Source of the DNA: Elysia marginata
Lineage: Eukaryota > Mollusca > Gastropoda > Plakobranchidae
Length of the DNA: 38,914 bases
Assembly: GCA_019649035.1 (NCBI GenBank)
Contig: BMAT01002802.1
Coordinates: forward strand, 447,408-486,321
Direction: 5' to 3'
The translations under genes were made by a program, and so were the position numbers. Below the pieces are notes generated by a model. The model was not told the DNA's origin. It saw nothing but the letters and a program-made list of their open reading frames with translations, and did not search any database. The number at the start of each line of letters is the position of its first letter. Positions within the stretch are counted from its first letter, which is position 1. Below, one piece after another: positions 12,863 to 25,800 of the stretch.

Positions 12863-13453
12863 TTACTCTGTCTTCACCCTTTTTGCTGCAGACGGCACTT
12901 CCGTTGTGAGAGTAGTGCCGGTGACTCCTGGAGTCGATGCTGTAGAAGACACAGGCATCACAAGGATTGTGTGAGTTTTGCTTGAACCTGGATTGATGCC
13001 TGCAACATTGCCAGCAGCCCGAACTGCCAGAGTGGCCGGCATCCCGCCCTGGGTGATCACATTGGGGGATGCTGCCACGCTACCAGCAACTGTGGTCCCT
13101 GACAAAACCACCAGCCCCCCACCAGCAGCACCCATGCCATTGGCTGTGGGTCGCACTGTGATGGCTGTCGGGGTGCCAGCCGCCTGACCTAGCGTTGCTC
13201 CTGCAGTGTTGGCAGCTGGTCTAACTGCCCCTGCGCCTGCAATGGCGGTGGCATTGGAAGTGACCAGCATTAAAGTGGTGGGTGTTGGCGTGGTGCTCGG
13301 TGTGGACACCATGGTAAGCCTCTGGACCACTTGCTGTGGCTGTGGCGGTTGCTGTGATGTCATTGAGGGTTGCGAGCAGTTGGAAGAGGAGTCTTCATCA
13401 TCATCATCGGCATCCATATTGCCCATGTTGATAGCATTACTCAAATCATGAAA
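12863..13453 (-). CDS. Rfx: Rfx exon 18, acidic then Thr/Ala/Gly/Val-rich C-terminal tail and stop
   Basis: This terminal exon has 196 codons plus TAA at 12865-12863 (residues 678-873). The acceptor is a tandem AAG-CAG, so an alternative start at 13456 would add one Gln. The tail opens [20 protein letters not shown], continues with Ser, Gln/Pro and long Thr/Ala/Gly/Val low-complexity stretches, and ends AAKRVKTE. Vertebrate RFX3 also has an acidic tail with AKREKTE, but there the two elements lie almost side by side. The exon is much more GC-rich than its introns, and open reading frames on the other strand here are shadows of it. Confidence 0.95.
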   Translation of the reverse strand, partial: FHDLSNAINMGNMDADDDDEDSSSNCSQPSMTSQQPPQPQQVVQRLTMVSTPSTTPTPTTLMLVTSNATAIAGAGAVRPAANTAGATLGQAAGTPTAITVRPTANGMGAAGGGLVVLSGTTVAGSVAASPNVITQGGMPATLAVRAAGNVAGINPGSSKTHTILVMPVSSTASTPGVTGTTLTTEVPSAAKRVKTE

Positions 13454-16400
13454 CTGCTTGTGGCAGAAAGAAATAAAAAGAATACGAAATTCTAATTATG
13501 ATGACATATTGATAGGATAGACAGTCCAAGAAGCAGGATATAAAAAGCGTTATAATTAATAGACAAAGCTGTAGAATTTAAACAAAACATGATTACCAAA
13601 TGATTTTAGATTTTTTTCAAAAAAGGATGGTGTGTGGGGGGAGAAGAGAAGAGGAATAATAAGAAAAAAAGAATAAGGATTTTTTACAAAGTAGAAAGAA
13701 AAACCGACACATACATAAACACCAGAGAGACAGTTATTATCATTACCTGTCTGACTTCGCCCATGACTGCTATGGGTGTCTGGCCAGTTGCACTGGCGAC
13801 CTTGTGCTCTACCAAGTAAAACATAAACTCATCATAAAGCAGACGAATCAGATGGAAGGAGCCAAAGCTTGCGGCGCTGCGTAAGGTCAGGTCTCGAATC
13901 ACCATTGAGCTGTAATAGATTTTTTAAAAAGCAGAGGTTATTTTCTATTCCTTATGCATCCATCTTCAAAGAGTTCACTTGCTGAGGAAACTCAAACATC
14001 AACTGAGCCACCAAACTCTTACTTTGCAGAAATGGTACAATTCTAAATGATAAGCTTAGATAGATCTACTTAGGGGCAGCGTGGCAGAGTGTTTAACGCG
14101 TCGACTCGAGATCTGGAGGTCGTGGGTTTGATTCCCAACCATGCCATATTGCAGTTACCTTGGGAAAGCAATTAACCAATTTACCCTAACTTTCCCCAGT
14201 CCACCCACATAAGGTGGGTACCCAGCTACAGGCAATTCTTAAATTTGTGATATGCACTTGCAACACCCTACATATGGGTTTTAAGTGGCCTTAAAATGTA
14301 CTGGTCTGCTGGGGCATTAGTGGCTCTGCTCTGTGGCAACACAGTTACGCTGAGTAAAGAAGCCAAATTTCCCAAAAGGGATTAATAAAGTGTATTTAAA
14401 AAAAATGAAAATAAAAAATTTGACTGCTTCACACTATAAAAGTCTCTGTGAAATTTCTAGATCTAGATGTATTACAGCTCAAGATATCTAAGTTGCAGTC
14501 CATGCCAATAACCTGGTTCTAGCCAGACTCAAAAGTCATAAAAAAACATTAGGCATTTAGTTTATCATTGCTTTTCTATACTAGATCTAACTACTGATTT
14601 CTATCCACATTTTTACTGTATCATTGTATCCCCAGTTTCAATTACTCCTTGATTTAAATGCGTATTCTTCACCAATTTTTTTCAAACAACTGACAAAATT
14701 AAAGATAGTTATATCTAATAATTCTGTCTTGAAGTGCGTTATAGCGGTGAAAAAAAAGTGAAACTTGACCTTCTTAGTGAAGTGAAACAAAGTGCATCTG
14801 GATAGATCTAGATATCTACATCTACTCGTCTTTGTAAATGTTTGAACATAACGTGTTATTTCTATCACAATTTCAGCGATTAATCCCATAATAAACGATA
14901 GCGAGAGTCCAATAAATAATTGGGGAATCACAGGCTTTCATTTATGCTAGATCTAGATAAATTTAGGTTCACATATACATAAATGGGCTGCAAGCAGTGT
15001 AATTGAAGAAGTCAATCTCCCAATTGAAAGAAGCTACAGTAAACAAAACAGGCCATGGTACAGGTTGATAGAGAATATTGTCAATTAGAATTACCGCAAA
15101 TTTAGGACACTTTGCAATAGACTTAATATCAATCCATAATAGCAAATGCATGACTGTTGATATAACCATTGACTACAAAACAAAAACAGGGCAATGGCCA
15201 CGCACGCTCACAAGACCAATTTAGTAAATTCTTCATAAGCAATAGAAAGATCAGGAAAGCTGTTGATTAACAGAACTAAATATATTGGTGACTCCAGATC
15301 ATGGAAAGGGCTGATGATCAAGAGATAAGGTTTAAAATCGTGAATCTCACAATGAGATGACGAGACTTGGCAGGTCTGGTAGTCCTCAGGAGTGTCATCA
15401 GTATGATAGTTATCTTTATCTTGCAACAAGTTTAAACAAGACTTGGATGTTTCTAAGCTTCTGACAGTAGAAAATTTCATAAGATTATCTGAGTTCCACA
15501 AAATATAACAAAGTTTTCACCTTTAAAAAGTATGAAAAGTTGTTCTTTCGAATTCAAATTTCTGGTATTTGATTTGTTCAGACATGTGTACTCTCAAGAC
15601 ATAAAGTGTCTCCTTGGAGAAACAAAAACTTTTTTTTAATTTGACTATTTACAGAAACAAAGACAGAACAAAAAAGAATAGGAAAAAAACACAAGCAAGG
15701 ATCTGATTGTAAGAGCAATACAATGTAATTCCCAGAGATGAAATAAGCTTACACACACAAAAAAAAAAACCAGGAAGTATTTTCTAAAACTCTATGAAAT
15801 ACAAGTAAATACTGTAAGGCTTGGAACTGATATTCAACAACAGCCACAGCATAAAAATTAGCTACAAAAGAACTTACAAACTTTAAACTAAATCAGTATT
15901 TCGGTTGTTTATCATGCCATGTGTTTCTGAATTCATAACTGAATACTCATGAGTCATAGCCGCACATGCTTAGTTTAAAAAAAAAGTAAACTTCAAGGAT
16001 TTGTTTTCAAAGTCTCTGTTTTTATTGACCTCCCTGTTCTTTTAAGTGAACTGAAGAAAATCCAACAAAACTTGCAAAACTTACATATCATGTCCTAACT
16101 CCAATTCTCCTGTCTTACCTGTAAAAAGACCACTTGAGCAGAAACTGTCGAGCAGCCTTGGGAAAGTTGTCGTTGCCCTCATGAGGTTTGAGCACCTGGT
16201 TGACCACACCCTCGAGCCACTGAGCCCACTGCTCGAGAGAGTTGCCCTGTTTCAGCGTGTTCTTAAAGTCCTGCTCCAGCTGCTGCACCAGCGAGTCCTC
16301 ACACTGACACACCCACGACGCTTGCTCCTGAGATCAGCAAAATCACACAAGGGAGCTTTTACTTTAGCTTTAAGAGACAACTATAAACCAGGATGTGTAA

Positions 16401-19400
16401 AATCAAACATGGTAGCCCTGAACATGTTGTGTTGTCCTAGAAAATGGAAACTGCGTAGTCACGCATTGAAAACCTGAATTTCAGAAAATGCCTATTCAAA
16501 GTATATTTTTTCTTCTTTTTCTCTAGATTTTAGAGCAACAAACACTTTCATATCTTTTCTAAATGATGTTCATAAATTCAGAAAATGTTTCATTCTTACA
16601 AGCTTTGAAAAATGCTTTATTCAAAAATGGCAATGCCTTCGAATGTGAACATTGTGATGTAAACTCATGAGCACTGCTCAAGACATATTAGGTCTTGCAT
16701 TCTATTCAAATTAGTCTTAAGTTGCAAGGTCTAGTTTTGAGATAAAGGCTTTCAAAGTTAGGTAGGTGTTTTGAAGTAAAATTTTTTATATCTTACATAC
16801 TGACATTAAAACCTAATTCATGTCAAAATTTTATGCTTTATATATTCAATTCAAATTGGCATAGTTTTGCAGGACTTAACGTCTTTATAGCGGTCTAAAC
16901 TTTAAAAGCAATTTTCTGCTCTTGCTGAAATTTCAGAAGTCCGAACCCTGTCGACTTCAAACCACGGTAACTTCATACAGAAGCATGATACAGCTTTTCT
17001 GTATGTTGTATTCGTAAGTAAGGAAAATAAGCTTTGCCGAGATATGGTATCTTATCACTTTTCAAATTTGACATAAAGACTCATTTTGACTGGTTGCAGC
17101 AAGACATGGTTTTTACCATAAAACCACTAATTACTAAATTCTCTTTGTTAATAATACATTACTTGTGTTTAATCCTCGAGATGCCACAGATTAGCCAATA
17201 ATGGGAGATTTCCCTTTTTTAAAACTAATACTTAGTGAAATTGTGATGCAAAAATTAATATGTAACACTTCTAGATCGGATTGAGTTGGTATTTTAGAAT
17301 TCTAAAATTGTCTAACTTAGATATGCTTCATATTTAACTCCATCCCAGGGAGAAAGAATCAAGGAAAGACAGGGAGAAACAGACAAATACACAGTGATGC
17401 CAACCTGAACGTTGGTGAAATCAACCCTGTTGAGATCTGTGAGCATCTGATTGATCTGTGACGTATTCTGTAATACAGCACGAGCAGCTTGGGCCAAATG
17501 GTTCAGGGATGTATAGCGACGCAATGTCTGAGCAAAGGCACAAACTGCCCCAAGCTGGAAAAAAAGTGGTATTTTTTTTTTTCAAAGCGCCTCAAACTTA
17601 AGACCTTCTAAACAGTTATTTTAGTGATAAAAATCAAGATATATTACAAGTTCTAAAAATCTGTTGTCAAGTAAATCAAGTTTGTTTCATGAAAAGACTA
17701 CAAGGCATGGATATCTTTACTCCTAGTCAACTTTTTTAAAGTGTGAAGTGTAAAGCTTTAGGATATTTTTTGTTTTGCAAACAAGTTATTTTCTATATTT
17801 TTTAAAAATGTACCTTTGTTCTGAACATCTCCTCTGGGACATTTTGCATAGCATTTTTCAGCCAACCTTCTAGGCTTTTAGCAAAGTTCCGGATGGCTTG
17901 GGTCAATGAGCCTGTTAAAGAAGGAATTTTGACTTCTGATAAATAGAGAATAACCATGACATAATGATAATCCGTACAATAATTGTTAAGCGCCCAATCA
18001 CCACATCATTGTGTTGATTTCTGCACTTAACATTTACATCCTCAGTTCAAAATTACATTTATAATATGTACAATTTCAAAAGGTCTAACAGTATAATAAA
18101 TATTTACAAAGCAATTATACAAAATTTCATTTTAAAATCAAACAAGCACAGATCTTTTAAAAGGTTCATTTCCTCAAACCATTTGAAACATAATTTGAAG
18201 GGAGATTATCTTTTAATATTTCCACTAACTAAAAAACAGAAAATTTTCCAAGACCTATTGTGAAAAAATATTGTTTAAAAAATGGACATAACTAAGTTTT
18301 TAAAAAAAACTATGTATGTGTATAGTTTGAGTCACCACTATAGTTATTGAACAGATTAGTAAAGCAAAGACTAAAACTATCATTTGTTTCTTGAAATTTA
18401 TAAGTTATGGAAATATAGTATCAGTCTCTATCAACTTGTAAATGGTGCCTAAAGATACCGAATAATACTGAGCAAGACTTCACACAAACTCTTTCACGGT
18501 TTTCTTTGGGGTTTTTCCCCAAAATTTGTTGGCTTTTCCTTTGGTTTTATTTTTTGTACATAAAAAAATATGGAATTTGAAATTACTTAATAATTTTTTA
18601 AATTGTTTTTTTTTTTTGCTTCACATATTAAATAACCATTTTGATTGAAGGCATTTAAGAGATGTACAAAACAATTCTTTTGCTTATTTAATAAAAACAG
18701 AATTAAGGCCCACGGAAAATTTTGCCGAAGGTATTTCCTTACTTGGGATAGGACGAAGCACATCAGGAATCAAAACTTCCACAAGTGCTTGGTAAAATGC
18801 GTAGTCTGATTTTCGCACCCAGTTCATCAAAGGCTCATAACGGCACAACATAAAAAGCTTTTCCTTAGGCATTCTCTTTTCCATTTTCTCAAACGAATCC
18901 AATCTGTTGAGAAAGAAAAATGTTTTAAGGGTTGTAAAGGCAGCGAGAATAGCAATGGCAAACTACTTAACTATGTCGTATGCCTGACAAAAAAAAGTAC
19001 CCTGTTCCTGGCTCCCTTACGCTGGTCTCGAGTGTGGGAAATTTTACTTCACTTCTCTTCATGATAACAAACTTCAAGTACTGAGCACTAACATTTTTTT
19101 ACAAGTTTTTGTAAAAAAAAAAACAAAAACAAAAAAAAACTAAGCAAGTCATTCTGTCATTCCCAAAGAGAAGACAGCATGCCCTTGCTAGTGAACCATG
19201 ATCTCGGTGCTAGGTATTGCTTTGCTATATGGTCTTTGATTACATACTACTCAGTAGTCTGAGAATCACAACTTTTTAAGCAATAGTGGATTTACATTTA
19301 CATAAATAGTTTCCAGACCTTGACAATATTCAACTTTTATTTACATAATTTGAAGATTGCTTGCATGTAACACTTGAACTTACTGGGATTCTGGTGTGGG

Positions 19401-22400
19401 ATTTCTCCAAAATGTCTGCCACAAGTTTTCTATCAAGTTAAAATGAAGGTTTACAACAACATCGACAACAGCCTGTGGATACAAAAATTGAAAAGAGGAG
19501 GTTAGGTTCCACAAATTTTAAGATTCAGCATTTATGTATCAACTTAGAATTTGTGTAACAGACTTATGGTATTTTTATTGAAGTAGAAGAGATTTGATCA
19601 AAGGAAACATACATTTTAGAGCTCTTCATATAATATATATTATCTGGAAACATTGAAAGAAAAAAATCCACTTAAAGAACAGAAATGACAAATATTTTTT
19701 TACCTCAGCATGTTCCCGATACATTTTCTCAAATGTGCGAATGTCATCCACAGAAACACCCTCAGGTAAAGGAATCACAGAGACGTCAACATTACCAAAT
19801 GAGGGTAAGGCATGAGAGGCATCGCCCAGGAACTGTGTGTGTTGCTGCTGTTGCTGGGAGTGAGTGGAGTCAACCTGACCTCCCCCTCCCTGTAGGCCAG
19901 CTTGGCCTGTATCCCCTTCAGCACCTTCTTGTTTCTGTGTTGTAAGCCTGGCATCAGACAAAGAAACAAGTTTCCATGTTCTTCATTCACCACTGACACA
20001 AAAATTTCTTGGTATGCCTCTACAAAACTCAAACAGTAACAGACAAACGCCAACAATCAGAAAACCTTAAAATTTTCATAAATGAAACAAAATGTAGATG
20101 TGATGGAATACAAAAATATGAAAAGAAATTGCTCTGAAAATCACAGGTCAATAAAAAGAAATTTTTAGGTATCAAGGAGTACATAATTTCATAATGACAT
20201 GAAATAAAGACAGCCCATAGAACAAAGTTGTGATACCATCTCATGAGCTGAGACAATCTTCTAGAAAATATTGTGTGACTTACTTTTTACTTGTGTACAT
20301 TGGTTGCTGACGAAGGGCCATTGTCTGATCATCTGTGAACTGGTTAAGTGAGGAGTTTGCTCTGATTCGAATGCCATAGTAGTGGTACTTTGAATTACCC
20401 CTGAAAAGGTATAAAAGGCATCAAAATATTTAGTATCAGTGGAAAAAAAAGCTGTGTAAAATAATAAGAAAAGCCCTTTCATATTTTAAAAAACTTCACT
20501 TCTTGATTAGCTACAGACTACAGTAAAAACTGTTCAATTAATTCTTTCAACGAAACCTAGACTTTTAGGGGATTTTCTTTTCTATGCACAATTGAAAAAT
20601 ATCCTAAAGACACATTCATCACAACGCCAAAACAAAAGTGAATACTTTCAGAGATATTACCTGGTACCCAAGCGACGAGTTCTAAGGCCTAAAAACACAG
20701 ATCGGATAAGTTTTCCAAAAGAGGCAGGGTTCATCGGGTCAAGCCCTTGCTCTTGGCAGTGTCTGAGATAGTGGAAGTAGAGTGTACTGCGCGGCAGGCT
20801 TACTCCTTCAGCCGTCTCGTAGTTGTCAATCAACCATTGAACCTGTGGTCAGAGGGAGGTTGATTAGAGTCAGAATAAATAGTGGAGGCAATCAAGAGCT
20901 TGATTAGAGTCAGAGCAAATAGTGGAGGCAACCAAGAGCTTGATTAGAGTGAGCATGATTTAGCCACCAAGCACTCACACAAAGCAATAAGGCCAGCTCA
21001 GAAAATAGCAAAGCATCCTAAAATTTCAACTTGACAGCTGTCTTTATTTTGTATTAATCGTAATATATTTTTCACACTTTAGCAGTTACCTAATGTCTAA
21101 TAGGTAACATTAAAGGCAGGAATAGTTTTTGAAGAGGAGGAAAGTTTCAATCAAAAAACTTCACGAATGGTTTAAGGAGTGGGGCTAATATAATATTCAG
21201 GAATCACTGAACTACATAAATAGGGTGGAGAGAGGGGTGGAGTGAGCTTGTCAGTAATAGAGTGGAAAAACAATTAGAGTTTTAAACTGTCAAAGACTAC
21301 AGGCAAACTATCTGGCAAGGCTTATAACTGCATAAGTGCATAATGGCCAAGATAAAAGAAGCAAAAAAATGAATGTTAATCTTATGATCGTTGTTGCATT
21401 TAGGTTCATACAATAGAGCAAAAAAGAAGTAAGAATATAATTTTGGTGCCCGCTATGTAACCTTCCCCATATGTCCTGTGCCAAAAATGGTACAGCCCAT
21501 CACAAAAAATTATTCTTTTTTCTTAACCAGACATTGGAAATCTAAGAATGACTCATTTAAGCTTTTTTGCACTTGCCTGAATTATAATGTATGTTTAAGA
21601 ATGTTACCCCACCCTGAACTTTGTGTGCTCAAAATGGCACAGTGCTATAAACACATATATATATTAATAGGCTGGCAAGCCCTGTGCAGCTCAGTGAGCT
21701 GATGGAATCATGGTTACAGAAGACAATGTAATAGCATTGTACATTCACACATATAGTGTGCAAATGTAAGCTAGACTAGGCCTTGTAGGAATCTGCTTTG
21801 TATCAATACTAATGTTGTGCTGATCATTTTGGCTTCACTTGTTTTCAGTATTGTTCACTTTCACTTTCTTTTCATTGGCCATATCTTGCTTGCACTGCTG
21901 ATATTTGTTAGAAGTAGTAGTAATAGGGTTTGCGCGCAATCCTGGAATTCCAGGAACCCTGGAAAAGTGCTTGAATTTTTTATTTGGTCCTGGAAAAGTC
22001 CATGAATTTTTTGACGGGCTGAAAAAAAACAGATCCTGTGGACTACCGACTGTTTCTTTCTTCTTTTCTGTGTATCAATTTCTGCGAGTGTTGATAAAAT
22101 TGGATATATGCAGGGTGCCTATGCCTAATACTGAAGGTGTATGGGTAAAGCAAAGGCCATTGCCCCTGCAGTCATCAGGCCATTGCCTTAGTGAGTATCG
22201 CAAAACAAAAGCAAAGGGACATCAATCGCTACAACCTTTTTCCAAGAAAAATATTTCAGTACCTCCTCATTATTGACACTGAGACAAAAACGTATTAATG
22301 ACTTCAGTCTCAACCTCTCAGAACAAAAACTCTCTTCTTTTTCCCTTTTGCGTCTCTATTTCCAAGCATAATGTTCGTTTCTTGCTCACCCCACTCTCTT

Positions 22401-22863
22401 CCCAATCAGCCTGACTCTATCTCTCATGCCCTTTCCTTGATGTTCCTGTTCCCCTCTATGCCTATGTAATTAAAATAAAATGCCTGCCTCCCTCTCTTTC
22501 TCTCTGCAACTTACAAAGTCTATCTTTTTATTATTCTTTATTAGTAGTAGTAGCAATAGCGGTAGAAGCTTTTTTGTTTTTGTTTTGAAGGGTATTTTTA
22601 CAAGCCCGATTCCACTTCAAAGGTGCTCTCAGGGCTTGGGTCCCAATGACATTTTACAGGCTGCCACCCAGAGACTAGCGGGGATACCATGACTTAGCCT
22701 CAGCCGGTCACATTATACTGACACCGACCCAACCAGTAGGGGCCCAGACTGTGCTCGGCTGTGTTTCGAACCCGCGACCTCTTGGCCATGGAGCGAAGCC
22801 ACTACCAACTGAGTTATCTAGGCGGTAGAAGCAGTTATAGTAGTAGTATTAGTAGTAGTAGTG

Positions 22864-22896
<33 letters not shown>

Positions 22897-25800
22897 ACCT
22901 TAGTAGTGGAGTAACCTTAGTGGTAGTAGTGGTAGTGGGAGCAGCAGTAGTTCTTGCGGTAGCAGTAGGGGTAGGAGTAGTGCTTTTGGTAATAATAGTA
23001 GTAGTAGTAGTAGTATTAGCAGTAGTAGCAGTACCACTAGTAGTACTCAGTGATGGAAGTAATAGTGGTAAAAATGAGTGCGGTGTTATGGGCTAAACTA
23101 ACAGGAAATCAGGAGACACCGGATAGGCGTTCACGGCTTTTTTTATTATATAAACATCTGGGTCAAAAACAGTACACCGTGTACATTTTGTGTACAAATA
23201 GCAATGTACAGGAAAGGTTAATTGTAGTTTTTCTACTAATTCCTTTTTGAGATGCATTTAATTCTAGATTTTGAATCCTTAGCCAATAGTAAAAGACACA
23301 AAGACAAGCAAACATTTTTATCTGATTTGTCTTAAAAATTATAAGGTAAAAACCATTTAAAACAGTTGATTCGTTATTTGAAAATGACTACCCTTTATCT
23401 ATTCTGATGCAATAATGTTCTGTTGATAAAGCAATATAACTTGAATAATAGTATATTGGCTCTCCTGCAATCTTAATGTTGTGAGAAATAAAAAAACAAA
23501 GCTTATTTATAAGACACCTTTGGCCAGTTTCTAAATTTATTAAGTGTGTATATTATTCTGTGCAGTGGGTTATTCTCTCACAAACTATGTTCAACAAATT
23601 TAACACAAGATCTGCCTGATGTATCAGGTTTTGTTCATAACAATGACAGAATTTAGGAAAAACAAAGAGATGAACACATTAATTATACTCCTAGATAGAA
23701 GGATGAACATAGAAAAAAATGATGAAGTTAAGAATAAAAATTACATTTTCAAAAAAAAAACAACAGCCAGCTAAGAGGAGAGGAGTGATAAAAAAAAATC
23801 TTACTCAAAGCAGCTTTATTTGTGGAGAACACGATTATATAAAACAGCAAGAGGTTGGTTGGATTTAGAAATATGAAATTTTAAAAGTTTGTTAGGAGGG
23901 TGGTTGAAATTCAAAGCAATAAAAAAAGCACATTTGTAAGGCTCTTTCACACTTATAGGAGTGGAGGTTGTTTTTTTTTTTAATCTTTTTCCACTAAGTT
24001 TAATTTGAATTATGTTTGATAAGGGTACTGGAGTGAAAAAAAGAAAAAAAAACCAAACAAACAGCACTTTTAGTGTTGACATTATATTTGAATCCCATAG
24101 TCTTAAATCACATGCAAAACAGAATCATAGAACAGAAGCACAAAACCAGTGACACAAAATTTTTACAACATTGAAAATAATAACTTTGTCGGTTTTTTTT
24201 TCTTTTTTTTTATAAATACATTGGTGATAAATGTTGATTCTCATATAAATCAAGTTTTAATTGCTCAGGCTTTATACTCTTTGAATTTCAATCACATACT
24301 TAACTCATCTTTTATAAAAAAGCCAATTACTATGTTTTCCATCAATGCATTCAAAAATGTTTGGAAAACCTAAAACTTTGTGCTTTTTACAAATGTTAGA
24401 ATTTATCTATTGGAGAAAAAAAATCTGCACATAAACAAATATTTATGGAGAAAAATATACGTTACATAAAAAGAATTTATCTTTTGTGGAGAAAAAATCC
24501 TAGATTTTATCAGAAGGAAAAAAGTTCTTGTGAAGCAAAAACAATCTCAACACAAAAAAAGATTGCTCACAATAAATCTGAATACAAACATTCATTTTTT
24601 TTTGTCTGTACAGTGTTTAAGATATCTGTCTTTTNNNNNNNNNNNNNNNNNNNNNNNAGAAGTGGAAGGTCATAAGCAATTCTTTTTAAATTTTCATGAA
24701 TGCCATTTTCACCAATGAATTTAGGCCTTCAAGAAGAAGAAGATGGGCGAGTTTACACAACAGGGACAACTGGACTAACCAACCACACTTTTGAGGTGTG
24801 AAGGAGCCTTACCTCTTTAGTATGCAAATTGCTCAGCTCGGCCAGAGGGGTGTGATTCTTCAAAGGAAAAGGGAAAAGAGAAAACCGAAATGTTGGAAGA
24901 ATAATATCGCTAGGAGAAATTTAATAGTTTACTAACTTCCAATACCTCTATATAAAATTTCTAGAAACATAGAGTATGCTTCACCAAACAATTACTTTCC
25001 AAGCATGAAAATCATTAATTGACAAGCTCTCTAGTCAGCTGTGCACTCCAAAGGATTTAAACTGAACCCCTAAAATACAAACATTACTTAATTACTAACT
25101 CTGCCCTTCTCAAAAAACAAATTTTCTTCACTAGTATCATTTTTATCAAATGTATGTGCTTGCACATGTGTTCCCAATTTTATTTCTTTCAAAAAGAAGT
25201 CTTTCAGAAAAGAAAATTAATAAGATATGGGTTCATAGAGGATCTATATGCCTCCTTTTAAATTTATGAAAAAATATTCATTATAGAGTTATATGAATGA
25301 TTGAAAGAAGGCCTTAAAAAAACTAAGGAACGTGAAAGAAACACAAGTTCTGTTACTTGATAAGCCACACATATTTTGATAATGGTGGGTTAGTAGCTGC
25401 CTACACAACAAGCCACACCTCTTTGTGCAGGAGAGTCAAATGTATCAATCTCTAAAAAAAAACAACTTATTCTTCAAATTATACTACATAACTTTGACAC
25501 TTAATTTACATAAGTATATCTAAAATATAACCACCAGATATGGGGATTTTAAAACACCTAGGTTGGAATAAATGGGAGGAACAGGATAAAACCATATTTC
25601 CCTACCAATTGTTCAAAAACACATCAGATGCAATTAAAACAAAACAAAAAGATCCACCTCTCCAAATCACTTGCTATTTTTCTGTTTCCTACCGTGATTG
25701 GTGATGCCCGCGTTGTGTGGGTCAGAGGAGCTCCATCACCATCCACTGTGCCGCTCTGAATAAGGAAAGTCCCTCCTCCTGGCTGTTGGATTATCTGACC

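Noticed and set aside
12978..13451. Plus-strand ORFs (69 and 81 codons) opposite the last RFX exon
   Set aside because: They are shadows of the GC-rich, low-complexity C-terminal coding exon; the minus strand has homology upstream, matching phase and a KR-KTE end.
14073..14145. Possible tRNA gene on the plus strand
   Set aside because: The acceptor stem pairs poorly and the head is joined to a long SINE body with an A-rich tail.
21905..22276. 123-codon plus-strand ORF inside an RFX intron
   Set aside because: It runs across a decayed dispersed repeat and has no domain or splice support.
22761..23096. Ser-rich or Val-rich ORF
   Set aside because: Translation of an AGT/GTA trinucleotide tract and the adjoining SINE.
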